Source of the DNA: a virus | Reading direction: 5' to 3' (one strand) | IMG/VR virus record: IMGVR_UViG_3300027710_000107 | Span: 1 to 28,279 of that record | DNA: 28,279 nt | Part shown: piece by piece, positions 13,023-20,177 of the stretch | How the letters are laid out: each line of letters starts with the position of its first letter | Numbering within the stretch: position 1 is the stretch's first letter | Program-made: the position numbers and the translations under genes | The notes under the pieces: model-generated | The model's input: only the letters and a program-made list of their open reading frames with translations | Database searches by the model: none | What the model was told of the DNA's origin: nothing

Positions 13023-13679
13023 TTACGTCAAATCTAACGACGCGCTCACCACCGTTCCAATAATGACAGTTCCCTCGGTGATTGGAATAATTTGATACTG
13101 TGAGTTAAACGGTCTTAAATAGCTTCTATCGCCGTCAATCACCAACTCTTTAACGGTGGCTTTGTCACTATCCGACAAACGAGCGACCACAATACTTCTA
13201 TGTCTTGCCTGCTTCTCAGGATCAACAACAACAATCATACCCTCACTGAGCGAGCGTCTTTCCGATGTGTTGGCCATTGAGTCGCCCACAACTCGCAGTG
13301 CAAACGCATAGCGACTATTGGCCTGTAGTGTAGGTATCCATTCGCTAATATCAGACTCATCAAACCCCGTCTTAATATCCGTCCATGCACCTGCTTGCAC
13401 TTCATTTATCACTGGCACAAGTCCTTTTAGGCGTGGTGCTGCTTCTACGTTTTCGTGTATGTCGTTGGGTGAGCCTTTTCCGCTCATCAAATAGTCAGGA
13501 GTACAACTTAAAACTTGAGAAAGCTTGAGAAGGTTATCTCCTTTTGGCGATGTTTGATTATTTTCCCACTGGGTAATAGTTGGACTAGAGACACCGATTT
13601 TTCGTGCCACCTCAGCCTGAGTCATTTTATGTTTTTTGCGTAGTTCACGGACACGCTCGCCGATTTCGAATGTATTCAT
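13023..13679 (-). CDS. cI: CI-type prophage repressor (XRE HTH + S24 peptidase)
   Basis: 218 aa. The HTH domain (residues 4-60) shows MTQAEVARKIGVSSPTITQW. The S24/LexA-like domain (~90-215) has a cleavage site in VQAGAW (A96-G97), a catalytic Ser in VVGDSMAN (S134) and a Lys in ATVKELV (K177), so RecA-stimulated self-cleavage is expected. It maintains lysogeny by binding the AAGWWWWCTT-type operators at 13680-13742 and 10848-10896. The ATG (13679) touches the first operator and has no Shine-Dalgarno sequence, so the maintenance mRNA is probably leaderless or nearly so, as with lambda PRM. Downstream in the same direction are the membrane peptide and kinase genes. Confidence 0.92.
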   Translation of the reverse strand: MNTFEIGERVRELRKKHKMTQAEVARKIGVSSPTITQWENNQTSPKGDNLLKLSQVLSCTPDYLMSGKGSPNDIHENVEAAPRLKGLVPVINEVQAGAWTDIKTGFDESDISEWIPTLQANSRYAFALRVVGDSMANTSERRSLSEGMIVVVDPEKQARHRSIVVARLSDSDKATVKELVIDGDRSYLRPFNSQYQIIPITEGTVIIGTVVSASLDLT

Positions 13680-13745
13680 ATAAGTTATCTTACATCTTGT
13701 CTAAGTAAGTTTTCTGTGTAAAAATACAGTAAGAAAACTTATTAT
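13680..13745. promoter_or_regulatory. Divergent early promoter/operator region (OR)
   Basis: Three operator-like sites: ATAAGTTATCTTAC (13680-13693, identical to one OL copy), GTAAGTTTTCT (13705-13715) and GTAAGAAAACTTAT (13729-13742); shared core AAGWWWWCTT. Rightward promoter candidate: TTGTCT (13697-13702), 16 bp, TAAAAA (13719-13724). Leftward maintenance promoter candidate on the minus strand: TTTACA, 17 bp, CAAGAT. Both are weak matches, as expected for repressor-controlled promoters, and the exact start sites are uncertain. Confidence 0.75.
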
Positions 13746-13760
13746 TGACGGGTCTACAAA

Positions 13761-13946
13761 ATGACTAAACAAGAAGCCTACGAACTGCTTAATTGCAACG
13801 GGGCAGAGCTAGCTGAAAAACTTGGCATTACGCCAACTGCCGTTTATTTGTGGCCAGACGAAGCCATTCCTGTTGGTCGCGCATATCAAATTAAAGACTT
13901 GGCAAACGGCAAAGAGCCTCTGCGAGTAAAAAAACAAGCCGCCTAA
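13761..13946 (+). CDS. cro: Cro-like HTH regulator, 61 aa
   Basis: First rightward gene after OR, divergent from the repressor. The HTH is visible in GAELAEKLGITPTAVYLW, followed by AIPVGRAYQIKDL, which matches the short Cro/YdaS-type phage regulators. It should bind the same operators and repress lysogeny genes. Its ATG has only a weak upstream ACGGG, so expression may be low. Confidence 0.75.
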   Translation: MTKQEAYELLNCNGAELAEKLGITPTAVYLWPDEAIPVGRAYQIKDLANGKEPLRVKKQAA

Positions 13947-13959
13947 CGGAATTAAGAAA

Positions 13960-14160
13960 ATGTCAGACAAACCATTTGAAAAGAAAACCACCGAAATAAA
14001 AGTGCATGTTGGTGAAACGCTCAAGGCTGACCTTATGGCACTTGCATTTGATGATGGATTTGAAGATTTAAGCCCGTTCATTAGAAAAATCCTCCGTATG
14101 TATGCCTATAAGGGTAGCCCAACTAAAGAGCAAAAGGCGCAAATGGTGAGGGATGATTAG
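13960..14160 (+). CDS. Small ribbon-helix-helix-like regulator, 66 aa
   Basis: ATG 13960, 13 nt after cro. Pattern: a beta-like strand (TTEIKVHVGETLKADLMALA) then DLSPFIRKILRMYAY, reminiscent of Arc/MetJ-type RHH proteins. It sits in the cII position of lambdoid phages, so it may activate or repress early promoters. The RHH match is by eye only. Confidence 0.5.
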   Translation: MSDKPFEKKTTEIKVHVGETLKADLMALAFDDGFEDLSPFIRKILRMYAYKGSPTKEQKAQMVRDD

Positions 14161-14218
14161 TGGCGGTTAGGGTCTTTACGGTTTGAGTGTAGAACAATCA
14201 ATAAATAGGAATGCCTCC

Positions 14219-14356
14219 ATGAGTCACATGACCATAGAACACTTTTTACAAGGCGCGGCAATTTACGCCGTGATAGCGATTTTGTTGTTGGCTTGGATTT
14301 TTCGCATCGGCGGAAAAATCAAAAAGGATGATGATGATTTTGGCGGCATGGCTTAA
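14219..14356 (+). CDS. Small membrane protein, 45 aa
   Basis: ATG 14219 with AGGA 7 nt upstream. One strong transmembrane segment (AIYAVIAILLLAWIF), then a basic patch (RIGGKIKK) and an acidic end (DDDDF). By the positive-inside rule the C-terminus is cytoplasmic. It lies between the RHH-like gene and the long non-coding region. Function unknown. Confidence 0.6.
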   Translation: MSHMTIEHFLQGAAIYAVIAILLLAWIFRIGGKIKKDDDDFGGMA

Positions 14357-14379
14357 CGAATCAACCTTAGTGTTCGGGC

Positions 14380-14785
14380 GGTAATGACACTTTTCTTGCT
14401 ATGAGGCCGAATAACTAGCAAGCGTCACTCTAAAGACGTAGCGACGGGAAGCATATCCGATGGTTTTAGAGAGATGCCGAGTGACTGACGTAAACAGTCA
14501 ACAACCGACTTGATTTTGCTTGCCTTTGGGAGTCCTCGATCGAGGCCGAGACGCTAGTAGAGTCAAGTCGGTTGTTGTGGTGGTCAACACGGTAGCCTTG
14601 GATTGAGCCAGTACCCGCAAAACTGCGCGGATAAACCGAGCAATTTGACATGCGCCGTCCGATGTAAGCCGTAACAACGTAGGAATGTTGGCCGTACTTT
14701 TCTGTAGCTGGCGACCAACAGGGATGTGATTTTAATTTGGTGGATTTACACCGTTTTAATTCCGTCGAATTCGATGGAATTAGAA
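14380..14785 (+). ncRNA. Putative large structured RNA (~400 nt) upstream of the KilAC antirepressor
   Basis: The ~500 nt between 14357 and 14860 has no convincing ORF but many nested inverted repeats: CTTGCTA/TAGCAAG (14395-14401/14416-14422); CTCTAAA/TTTAGAG (14428-14434/14465-14471); GTCACTC/GAGTGAC (14424-14430/14479-14485), which competes with it; GACTG/CAGTC (14483-14499); a 15-bp perfect stem (14499-14513/14563-14577) that extends inward by seven pairs if G-U wobbles in the plus-strand RNA are allowed; GGTG/CACC (14739-14752); and a near-palindrome at 14757-14782. Wobbles that pair only in plus-strand RNA support a rightward transcript. It matches no RNA family I recognise. Confidence 0.55.
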
Positions 14786-14797
14786 ATAACAGGCAGC

Positions 14798-14825
14798 AAA
14801 AAGCCCGATTCGCAGTCGGGCTTTA
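14798..14825. terminator. Strong hairpin before the KilAC gene, possible terminator
   Basis: AAAGCCCGA (14800-14808), loop TTCGCAG, TCGGGCTTT (14816-14824). Rightward it is followed only by TTT; leftward by TTTTT. It could end the structured RNA at its 3' side, or stop antisense transcription. Confidence 0.6.
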
Positions 14826-14860
14826 GGTGAAGCAAAACACATAACAAGTGAGGTCATTAT

Positions 14861-15556
14861 ATGTCCAGCTTTGAAAAAAATCAAATCGCATTAACGGTTA
14901 ATGCAAATGCTCAAGCAATGAGTAGTCGTGACTTGTTGGATTTAATCAATTCAGCACGCTTACAAAATGGTGAGCCTGAGATACGCCTAAACAAATTCAA
15001 TGAAAAAATTGAAGATGAGCTAGAGGGCGATTACTACACTAAAAGTGTAGTGCAAAATTCAAACAATACTGAGTCTGTTATTTATCAACTGACTAAAGAC
15101 CAGTGCTTGTTAATTTCAATGCGCGAATCAAAATCAGTTCGCCGCACAGTGCTTGCTAAATTAAATGCCATCCCTCAAACCCTACCCGAAGCCTTGCGCC
15201 TTGCCGCTGACTTAGCTGAACAAAAAGCGGTGCTAGAAGCCAAAGTTCAAGCTGATGCGCCCAAGGTTCAATTTCACGATCAAGTCACTGAGGCTATCAA
15301 CTGCCAAACAGTAGAAGAAGTCGCCAAAGTTTTAGGCACTGGAAAAATAAGAATGTTTCGCTGGTTGCGTCAAGAAGGCTTTTTAATGAGTGACAACAAT
15401 CCGTATCAGTCTTATTTGGATCGTGGCTACTTCAAAGTCATTGAAGCGCAATATAACGATAAAAAGCACGGTGACAGCCACACCTACACCAAAACACTGA
15501 TTACAGGCAAAGGACTGACTTTCTTTCAAAAGCGTTTTGTTGCTGAGGTGGCGTAA
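14861..15556 (+). CDS. KilAC-domain phage antirepressor
   Basis: 231 aa, ATG 14861 with GAGGTCATTAT upstream, the same leader as the BRO-N gene at 7037. The N-terminal ~105 residues (MSSRDLLDLINSARLQ, then LTKDQCLLISMRESKSVRRTVL) resemble a Rha-like regulatory domain. A helix with coiled-coil character (~108-133) follows. The KilAC domain occupies ~135-230 (FHDQVTEAINCQTVEEVAKVL, FRWLRQEGFLMS, PYQSYLDRGYFKV, KTLITGKGLTFFQKRF in parts). KilAC proteins counter repressors or switch lysis-lysogeny. It lies behind the structured RNA region, hinting at RNA-level control. Confidence 0.8.
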   Translation: MSSFEKNQIALTVNANAQAMSSRDLLDLINSARLQNGEPEIRLNKFNEKIEDELEGDYYTKSVVQNSNNTESVIYQLTKDQCLLISMRESKSVRRTVLAKLNAIPQTLPEALRLAADLAEQKAVLEAKVQADAPKVQFHDQVTEAINCQTVEEVAKVLGTGKIRMFRWLRQEGFLMSDNNPYQSYLDRGYFKVIEAQYNDKKHGDSHTYTKTLITGKGLTFFQKRFVAEVA

Positions 15557-16113
15557 TGTGTACCACTAAAAAAGTGACACCTAAGCCGACTATCCAATAC
15601 GATTTTTCAGGCAACCAAGCCAATGTCTTGAGTGTGGCAATCAATTTGCCATTACAACATCGCGTGTCTTTTTTGGCCGAACAAATGAGTCCAGAAAATT
15701 TACTGTTGGCATTTGCTAACTTTATTGGCATGGCGAATAGTGTATCTGAGAACACGTTTTTAGCAGTTGAGCAAATACTGGTTGAATGTGGTGTGACTCA
15801 TCCCGATCGCTTATCTGGCGCAAATTTGCCAACGCTGACAGGTGCGTTAAATGGCTATGAGTTAAGCCAAGGCATTAGTCAAAAGCGCACATGTAAAGGT
15901 TGTGCTTATCGCAAAGGCACGCCTGCCAATCAATCACTCATTACAACAACCGATGCCAGTTATTGCATTGATAGCTATGAAGACTTTCATTGTCACGAAA
16001 AGCTAGATGATAACGGCCAGCCAGTGAAGTTGTGCGCTGGTCATGTGCAGCACAAAAAGCATGATGAAGCCGCAATCAAAAAGGCAATTTTGGCTATTCG
16101 GAGTGAAGTATGA
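15556..16113 (+). CDS. Phage protein with C-terminal DUF6283-like cysteine module, 185 aa
   Basis: The start overlaps the previous stop (TAATG). The N-terminal ~100 residues are helical with no known motif. The C-terminal part has a cysteine set: CKGCAYRKG (C113, C116), SYCIDS (C137), HCHE (C146, H147), then CAGHVQH (C160). Together with the next gene this shows a repeated C-x-x-C ... CH ... CAG arrangement, a metal or iron-sulfur site of unknown use. It is part of a tightly coupled rightward operon. Confidence 0.55.
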   Translation: MCTTKKVTPKPTIQYDFSGNQANVLSVAINLPLQHRVSFLAEQMSPENLLLAFANFIGMANSVSENTFLAVEQILVECGVTHPDRLSGANLPTLTGALNGYELSQGISQKRTCKGCAYRKGTPANQSLITTTDASYCIDSYEDFHCHEKLDDNGQPVKLCAGHVQHKKHDEAAIKKAILAIRSEV

Positions 16114-16478
16114 AATTCACCCTCAGTAAACCATGTGCTAATTGCCCATTCCGTACCGACAAGCCAGAGCAAGAGGGATGGCTTGGTGGGGAACGCGCTC
16201 AAGAAATTGCCGACGATATTTGCAATGGCGACAAGACATTTTCGTGTCACAAAACCATAAAGCATGATGAGGAAGGTCAACCAGTTTCTAGTATGAATGA
16301 CATTCATTGTGCGGGTGCGCTCATCATGCTCGAAAAAATGGGTATGACGAATGAAAACAACATGCTGCGTATTGCACAACGCCTTCGTATTTATGACGTA
16401 TCAACACTCGATATGGATTCGCCGATTTTTGGTGATGAAAGTGCCTTTGTTGATTGGCATGAAGGAGGTGTCACATGA
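16110..16478 (+). CDS. DUF6283-like small cysteine protein, 122 aa
   Basis: ATG 16110 overlaps the previous stop (ATGA). The motif series is clear: KPCANCPFR (C9, C12), FSCHKT (C46, H47), CAGAL (C67), matching the DUF6283 pattern of phage and actinobacterial proteins. Presumably a small metal-binding protein; the function is unknown. It shares the cysteine arrangement with the C-terminus of its upstream neighbour, so the two may be paralogous in part. Confidence 0.65.
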   Translation: MKFTLSKPCANCPFRTDKPEQEGWLGGERAQEIADDICNGDKTFSCHKTIKHDEEGQPVSSMNDIHCAGALIMLEKMGMTNENNMLRIAQRLRIYDVSTLDMDSPIFGDESAFVDWHEGGVT

Positions 16479-16681
16479 GAATTCATCGTAAACGAACACC
16501 AAAATTATTAGATGTCAGTAATCCACCCGCATCTAACAACTGTGGCGACTGTGAATACTCATTCGAGCATTTGCACGGTTACAACAGCTACGTGTGTGAC
16601 ATTGATGCCGAGCCAATCCAATTAAACAAAGAGCGCGCTGACTGTCCACGTCGTCGTATCCCTATGCAGGAGGCAGCGTAA
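16475..16681 (+). CDS. Small four-cysteine zinc-ribbon-like protein, 68 aa
   Basis: ATG 16475 overlaps the previous stop (ATGA). Cysteines at residues 23, 26, 41 and 57 (NCGDCEYSF, YVCDID, ADCPRR) form a C-x2-C ... C ... C set that can bind zinc. The basic N-terminus (MRIHRKRTPK) suits nucleic-acid binding. No family is recognised. Confidence 0.55.
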   Translation: MRIHRKRTPKLLDVSNPPASNNCGDCEYSFEHLHGYNSYVCDIDAEPIQLNKERADCPRRRIPMQEAA

Positions 16682-16899
16682 TGGAAACTTGTGTATCCGA
16701 TAAAGCGTCAAAAGTAGAACAGGAAAGCCTAGCGCACACTTTAGCCCTACGCAAATTGAACGCCCCAACATTCGAGTCATTCAAAGAGTGTGTCGAATGC
16801 GGTATCGAAATCCCACTTGCCCGCCGTCAATTTGCCAAAGGCATTACTCGTTGTGTCGATTGCCAAGGGATTGTTGAGCATAAGGGAGGGCGCAAGTAA
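16681..16899 (+). CDS. TraR/DksA-type zinc-finger protein, 72 aa
   Basis: Start TAATG-coupled. The C-terminus has CVECGIEIPLARR and GITRCVDCQ (C37, C40, C58, C61), the C4 zinc finger of TraR/DksA proteins. Phage and plasmid TraR homologues bind the secondary channel of RNA polymerase and mimic DksA with ppGpp, inhibiting rRNA promoters and activating others. The length fits TraR (~73 aa). It could help early expression during induction. Confidence 0.85.
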   Translation: METCVSDKASKVEQESLAHTLALRKLNAPTFESFKECVECGIEIPLARRQFAKGITRCVDCQGIVEHKGGRK

Positions 16900-17924
16900 T
16901 GAGTACGCAATCATACCCGTGGTTCAGATTTGCCCATGTTGAATATTTATTAAATCCAGTCATCACAGGTTTATCGTTAGCGGCACAAGGGGCAAACACA
17001 CGTTTAATGGCCTATGCCGCCCGTGAACTACCATTCGGCACTTTGCCAAACAATGAAAAAGACTTGATAACCATGAGTGGTGCTAAGTCTGTTAAAGAGT
17101 ATCAAAAAATACTTAGCGAGCTAATGGATAGAGTTTGGTTTGTTGGTGATGATCGTCTGTTTTGCCCGTTGATGAATGTTGAGTCTGTGCCCGTTGCTCA
17201 AGAATCTAAGCAAGACAGCGAAGATGATAAAAAAGGCATGACCAATGCCGAGCGTCAAGCCGCTTATCGTGCTCGTATAAAAGCTGAAGAAGAAGCATTG
17301 CGTAACGCTCAAGAAAATAACGAAGTAACGGACAGTAACGTAACGCGTAACAACGAAGTAACGGAGCGTAACGGATGTAGTAACGGCAGCGTTACGGAGC
17401 GTAACGTAACGAGTAACGCTGCCGTTACGGACAGTAACGTAACGCACCGTAACGAAATGGGGGGTAGGGGGGAAGATTTAGATTCAGAATTAAAACAAGA
17501 TTTAGAATTAAAACAAGAGGTTAAAAACTCTCTATCTCCTAGCGCGAACGAAAAAAAATCAACCCGCTCTCAAAACTTTTTTGACGACGAGTTAAAACCG
17601 AATTTAAAAATGTTGAACGATAAATTTATTGGTGAAGTCGTAGTAACACAAGCACTTATCGACTCTCAATTATTTGTATTCAATGCTCACTACGAAACTC
17701 AGCAACTTACTGATAACCAGCGTTTAGCAAAATGGGTGTCGTGGATTAAGCGGAAGATAGTCGATGAAAAGATTTCGGCTAATAAGTCGCAAAAAATCAC
17801 TAGGCCACCCAAGGAAAAAATATTCGGCAATGTGAACGATGATTTCCCTATTGTTAACCATCGCATGTTAACCCCCGAAGAGATTGCAGCTAACAAGGAG
17901 AAATTAAATGACCTCCCATTCTAA
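16899..17924 (+). CDS. Replication initiator (lambda O-like), with origin inside the gene
   Basis: 341 aa, TAATG-coupled. An N-terminal helical domain (residues 1-100, with DRVWFVGDDRLFCPLM) probably binds origin DNA. NAERQAAYRARIKAEEEAL (~116-134) follows. A low-complexity stretch of Asn/Val/Thr/Glu (~143-190) is produced by GTAACG repeats, then an acidic/Lys linker and a C-terminal part (DELKPNLKMLNDKFIG..., QALIDSQLFVFNAHY). The DnaC-like gene directly after it (17-nt overlap) and the internal iterons make replication initiator the best call. Sequence similarity to O is not obvious. Confidence 0.65.
   Translation: MSTQSYPWFRFAHVEYLLNPVITGLSLAAQGANTRLMAYAARELPFGTLPNNEKDLITMSGAKSVKEYQKILSELMDRVWFVGDDRLFCPLMNVESVPVAQESKQDSEDDKKGMTNAERQAAYRARIKAEEEALRNAQENNEVTDSNVTRNNEVTERNGCSNGSVTERNVTSNAAVTDSNVTHRNEMGGRGEDLDSELKQDLELKQEVKNSLSPSANEKKSTRSQNFFDDELKPNLKMLNDKFIGEVVVTQALIDSQLFVFNAHYETQQLTDNQRLAKWVSWIKRKIVDEKISANKSQKITRPPKEKIFGNVNDDFPIVNHRMLTPEEIAANKEKLNDLPF
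17301..17535 (+). other. ori: Phage replication origin: GTAACG iterons plus AT-rich element inside the initiator gene
   Basis: About 14 direct TAACG copies and two inverted CGTTACG copies lie between 17301 and 17454. An AT-rich region (17474-17535) follows, with a 15-base direct repeat (AGAATTAAAACAAGA at 17486 and 17504). This is the lambda plan: initiator-binding iterons beside a DNA-unwinding element, placed within the O-type gene. Confidence 0.75.
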
Positions 17925-18675
17925 AATCTTTTTGGGTGAAATCAAAAAAGACAATTGCCAAAAACACGGCAGGTATTACGAAAACCGTTTGTTGTTTGGC
18001 CGCTGGACTGGATGCCCTGATTGCAACATCGAGCTGGTTGCTGAGTTGGATAAAAAACGTGAAGCCGAAGAACTTGAAAAGCGTAGAGCTAAGATACTTG
18101 TATCTGCATACATTCCTGAGATGTTTGTTAATGCAGGGTTTAAAAACTATGAGGCTGAATCTAATGGCAAGTCGTTCGCACTAAACAACGTCCGTGATTA
18201 TGTTAGTAGACTTAAAATTGATTTAAAAACAGCAGGCAACCTTGTCATGACTGGTCACACGGGGAACGGGAAAACTCACCTTGCGGCGGCTGTATTACGA
18301 GTTATGGCGCACTCAATGCGTCGAGTCCGTTACGTTACATCAGCTCAGATGATTAGCGAGTGCTTCGCTACTTGGGACGACAAAAGCAAGACCATTGAAC
18401 AAGTGGTGACCCATTACGCCAGTTATGACGTGTTGCTGATTGATGAGGTCGGTCTAAACGATTGCACCACGGAAAAGGCACAGTCGTATCTCACGCAAAT
18501 CATTGATGCCCGTTATCTCGCTAAACGACCAACAATTACAACATCAAATCTCTTTGAAGATAAATTTCATAAGTTGCTTGGCGACCGTTCGTTTGATCGC
18601 CTTTGTGAAAACAGCCTTGTGATTCGGTTTGATTGGGAAAGCTATCGTCAGCAGTCAAGACGGAGTGGAGTATGA
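17908..18675 (+). CDS. dnaC: DnaC-like replicative helicase loader
   Basis: 255 aa. Walker A GHTGNGKT (116-123), Walker B VLLIDE (175-180), sensor-type TTSN (211-214), and N-terminal cysteines C17, C36, C39 (CPDC) that may bind metal. This is the architecture of DnaC/IstB-like AAA+ loaders. It would load the host DnaB helicase at the iteron origin under the control of the preceding initiator. It overlaps that gene by 17 nt and the methyltransferase gene by 4 nt. Confidence 0.88.
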   Translation: MTSHSKIFLGEIKKDNCQKHGRYYENRLLFGRWTGCPDCNIELVAELDKKREAEELEKRRAKILVSAYIPEMFVNAGFKNYEAESNGKSFALNNVRDYVSRLKIDLKTAGNLVMTGHTGNGKTHLAAAVLRVMAHSMRRVRYVTSAQMISECFATWDDKSKTIEQVVTHYASYDVLLIDEVGLNDCTTEKAQSYLTQIIDARYLAKRPTITTSNLFEDKFHKLLGDRSFDRLCENSLVIRFDWESYRQQSRRSGV

Positions 18676-20177
18676 AATACGGCTCTGTATGTTCAGGCAT
18701 CGAAGCTGCAACCGTGGCATGGCATAAAATTGGCTTGGCCCCTGCGTGGTTTTCTGAGATTGAACCATTTCCATGTTCGGTATTGGCACATCACTATCCC
18801 CATGTGCCTAATTTGGGTGATATGACCAAAATTAAAAACCGTGTGCTTAACCAATCGGTCGTAGCCCCCGATGTTTTAGTTGGCGGAACCCCGTGTCAAT
18901 CATTTTCAGTGGCAGGTTTACGCGAAGGCTTAGACGAGAGCCGTGGCCAGTTAACTTTAGAGTTTGTGAGATTAGCTAATGCAATTGACTTTATTCGCGC
19001 AAGAAAAGGCCAACCCCCCTCAATCATCGTGTGGGAAAACGTACACGGTGTCCTCAGCTCCAAAGACAACGCGTTCGGCTGCTTTTTGGCTGGGCTTGCA
19101 GGGGAAGATAACGAACTACACCCGTCAGGGAAAAAATGGACGAACAGTGGTTGTGTGTTTGGACCCGAAAGAACAATCGCATGGCGAACACTTGATGCTC
19201 AATATTTCGGACTGGCCCAACGACGCAAGCGTGTGTTCGTTATCGCAAGTGCTAGAAAAGACATTGATTGCACCAAAATTCTTTTTGAGCGCGACAGCGT
19301 GCGTAGGGATACTCCGCCGTGCAGACAGTCGCAACAAGACCTTGCCGCCACAATTGAAGCAAGCCTTGGAAGGAGTCGCGGCGCAGGAACGCCCATAGGT
19401 GGTTTGATTTCTTCTAAACAGTGGCCCACTGATATTACTGCAACATTAAATGCTGCCTTTGGTTCAAAGCTTGGATTAGAGAATCAGCATATAGATGGTG
19501 GCGCATCTCTTTTTGTGCCTGCGATCATCACTTTAACGAGCAAACAACAGTCATTAAATACAGGTAACGATATTGCACTAACGGTATGTGCCAATGACTA
19601 TAAAGAGCCACAAGTCGTTTGTTTCCACCCAACACAAGACCCGATTAGTAGTGTCGATGGTTTAAGTCATAGCCTTGGTTGCGGTTCATCAAATGGCCAA
19701 GCCAGTGTTGCCGTAGCTTACTCGTTTGATAGTTTGGCAAGTAACTCTATGAAGTCTGCTAATCCCCATAGTGGATGCAGACAGGTTGATTTAAGTAAAA
19801 CTATCGATACAGCAACTCCTTGCCCAAGTAAAAATCAAGGCGGATTAGCTCTTGTTCAATCAGTCACCTATGGCATACCTGCCAATTGGATCGGCCGCAA
19901 ACCTGAGAATGGCGGTAATGCCACCGAGCCACCGATTGAACTATCACCGTGCCTGACAAAAACGGATGTTCATGCTGTTCAAACACAAATGCAAGTACGT
20001 CGTTTAACGCCGCGTGAGTGTGAACGGTTACAAGGCTTTCCTGACGATTACACTTTAATTCCGCACAAAGGCAAATCAGCCGCCGATAGCCCACGGTACA
20101 AAGCTTTGGGTAACTCAATGGCCGTGCCTGTGATGGCATGGATTGGTGAACGTATTCAGCAGGCGGTGAAAGCATGA
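18672..20177 (+). CDS. dcm: C5 cytosine-specific DNA methyltransferase
   Basis: 501 aa from ATG 18672 (ATGA overlap with the loader stop); the frame extends upstream but starts inside the previous gene. Motif I GSVCSGIEAA (4-13), catalytic motif IV GGTPCQSFS with Cys75, motif VI ENVHG (122-126), motif VIII QRRKRVF (~191-197), motif IX RRLTPRECERLQGFPDDY and motif X ALGNSM near the end. The region between motif VIII and IX is long and variable, and holds the target-recognition domain. It methylates cytosine at an unknown site, most likely to protect phage DNA from host restriction. No cognate restriction gene is in the window. Confidence 0.93.
   Translation: MKYGSVCSGIEAATVAWHKIGLAPAWFSEIEPFPCSVLAHHYPHVPNLGDMTKIKNRVLNQSVVAPDVLVGGTPCQSFSVAGLREGLDESRGQLTLEFVRLANAIDFIRARKGQPPSIIVWENVHGVLSSKDNAFGCFLAGLAGEDNELHPSGKKWTNSGCVFGPERTIAWRTLDAQYFGLAQRRKRVFVIASARKDIDCTKILFERDSVRRDTPPCRQSQQDLAATIEASLGRSRGAGTPIGGLISSKQWPTDITATLNAAFGSKLGLENQHIDGGASLFVPAIITLTSKQQSLNTGNDIALTVCANDYKEPQVVCFHPTQDPISSVDGLSHSLGCGSSNGQASVAVAYSFDSLASNSMKSANPHSGCRQVDLSKTIDTATPCPSKNQGGLALVQSVTYGIPANWIGRKPENGGNATEPPIELSPCLTKTDVHAVQTQMQVRRLTPRECERLQGFPDDYTLIPHKGKSAADSPRYKALGNSMAVPVMAWIGERIQQAVKA

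Noticed and set aside
14464-14577. Retron msr-msd or Cas9-type repeat/tracrRNA (GTTTTAGAG at 14464, long stem at 14499-14577)
   Set aside because: There is no reverse transcriptase or cas gene anywhere in the window, and the match to the Cas9 repeat is only nine bases.
17301-17454. Short-repeat array as a CRISPR
   Set aside because: Repeats are 5-7 nt with irregular gaps, lie within one open reading frame and include inverted copies; they fit origin iterons.
19125-19429. Leftward ORFs antisense to the cytosine methyltransferase
   Set aside because: They mirror coding constraints of a gene with all conserved motifs and have no start signals.
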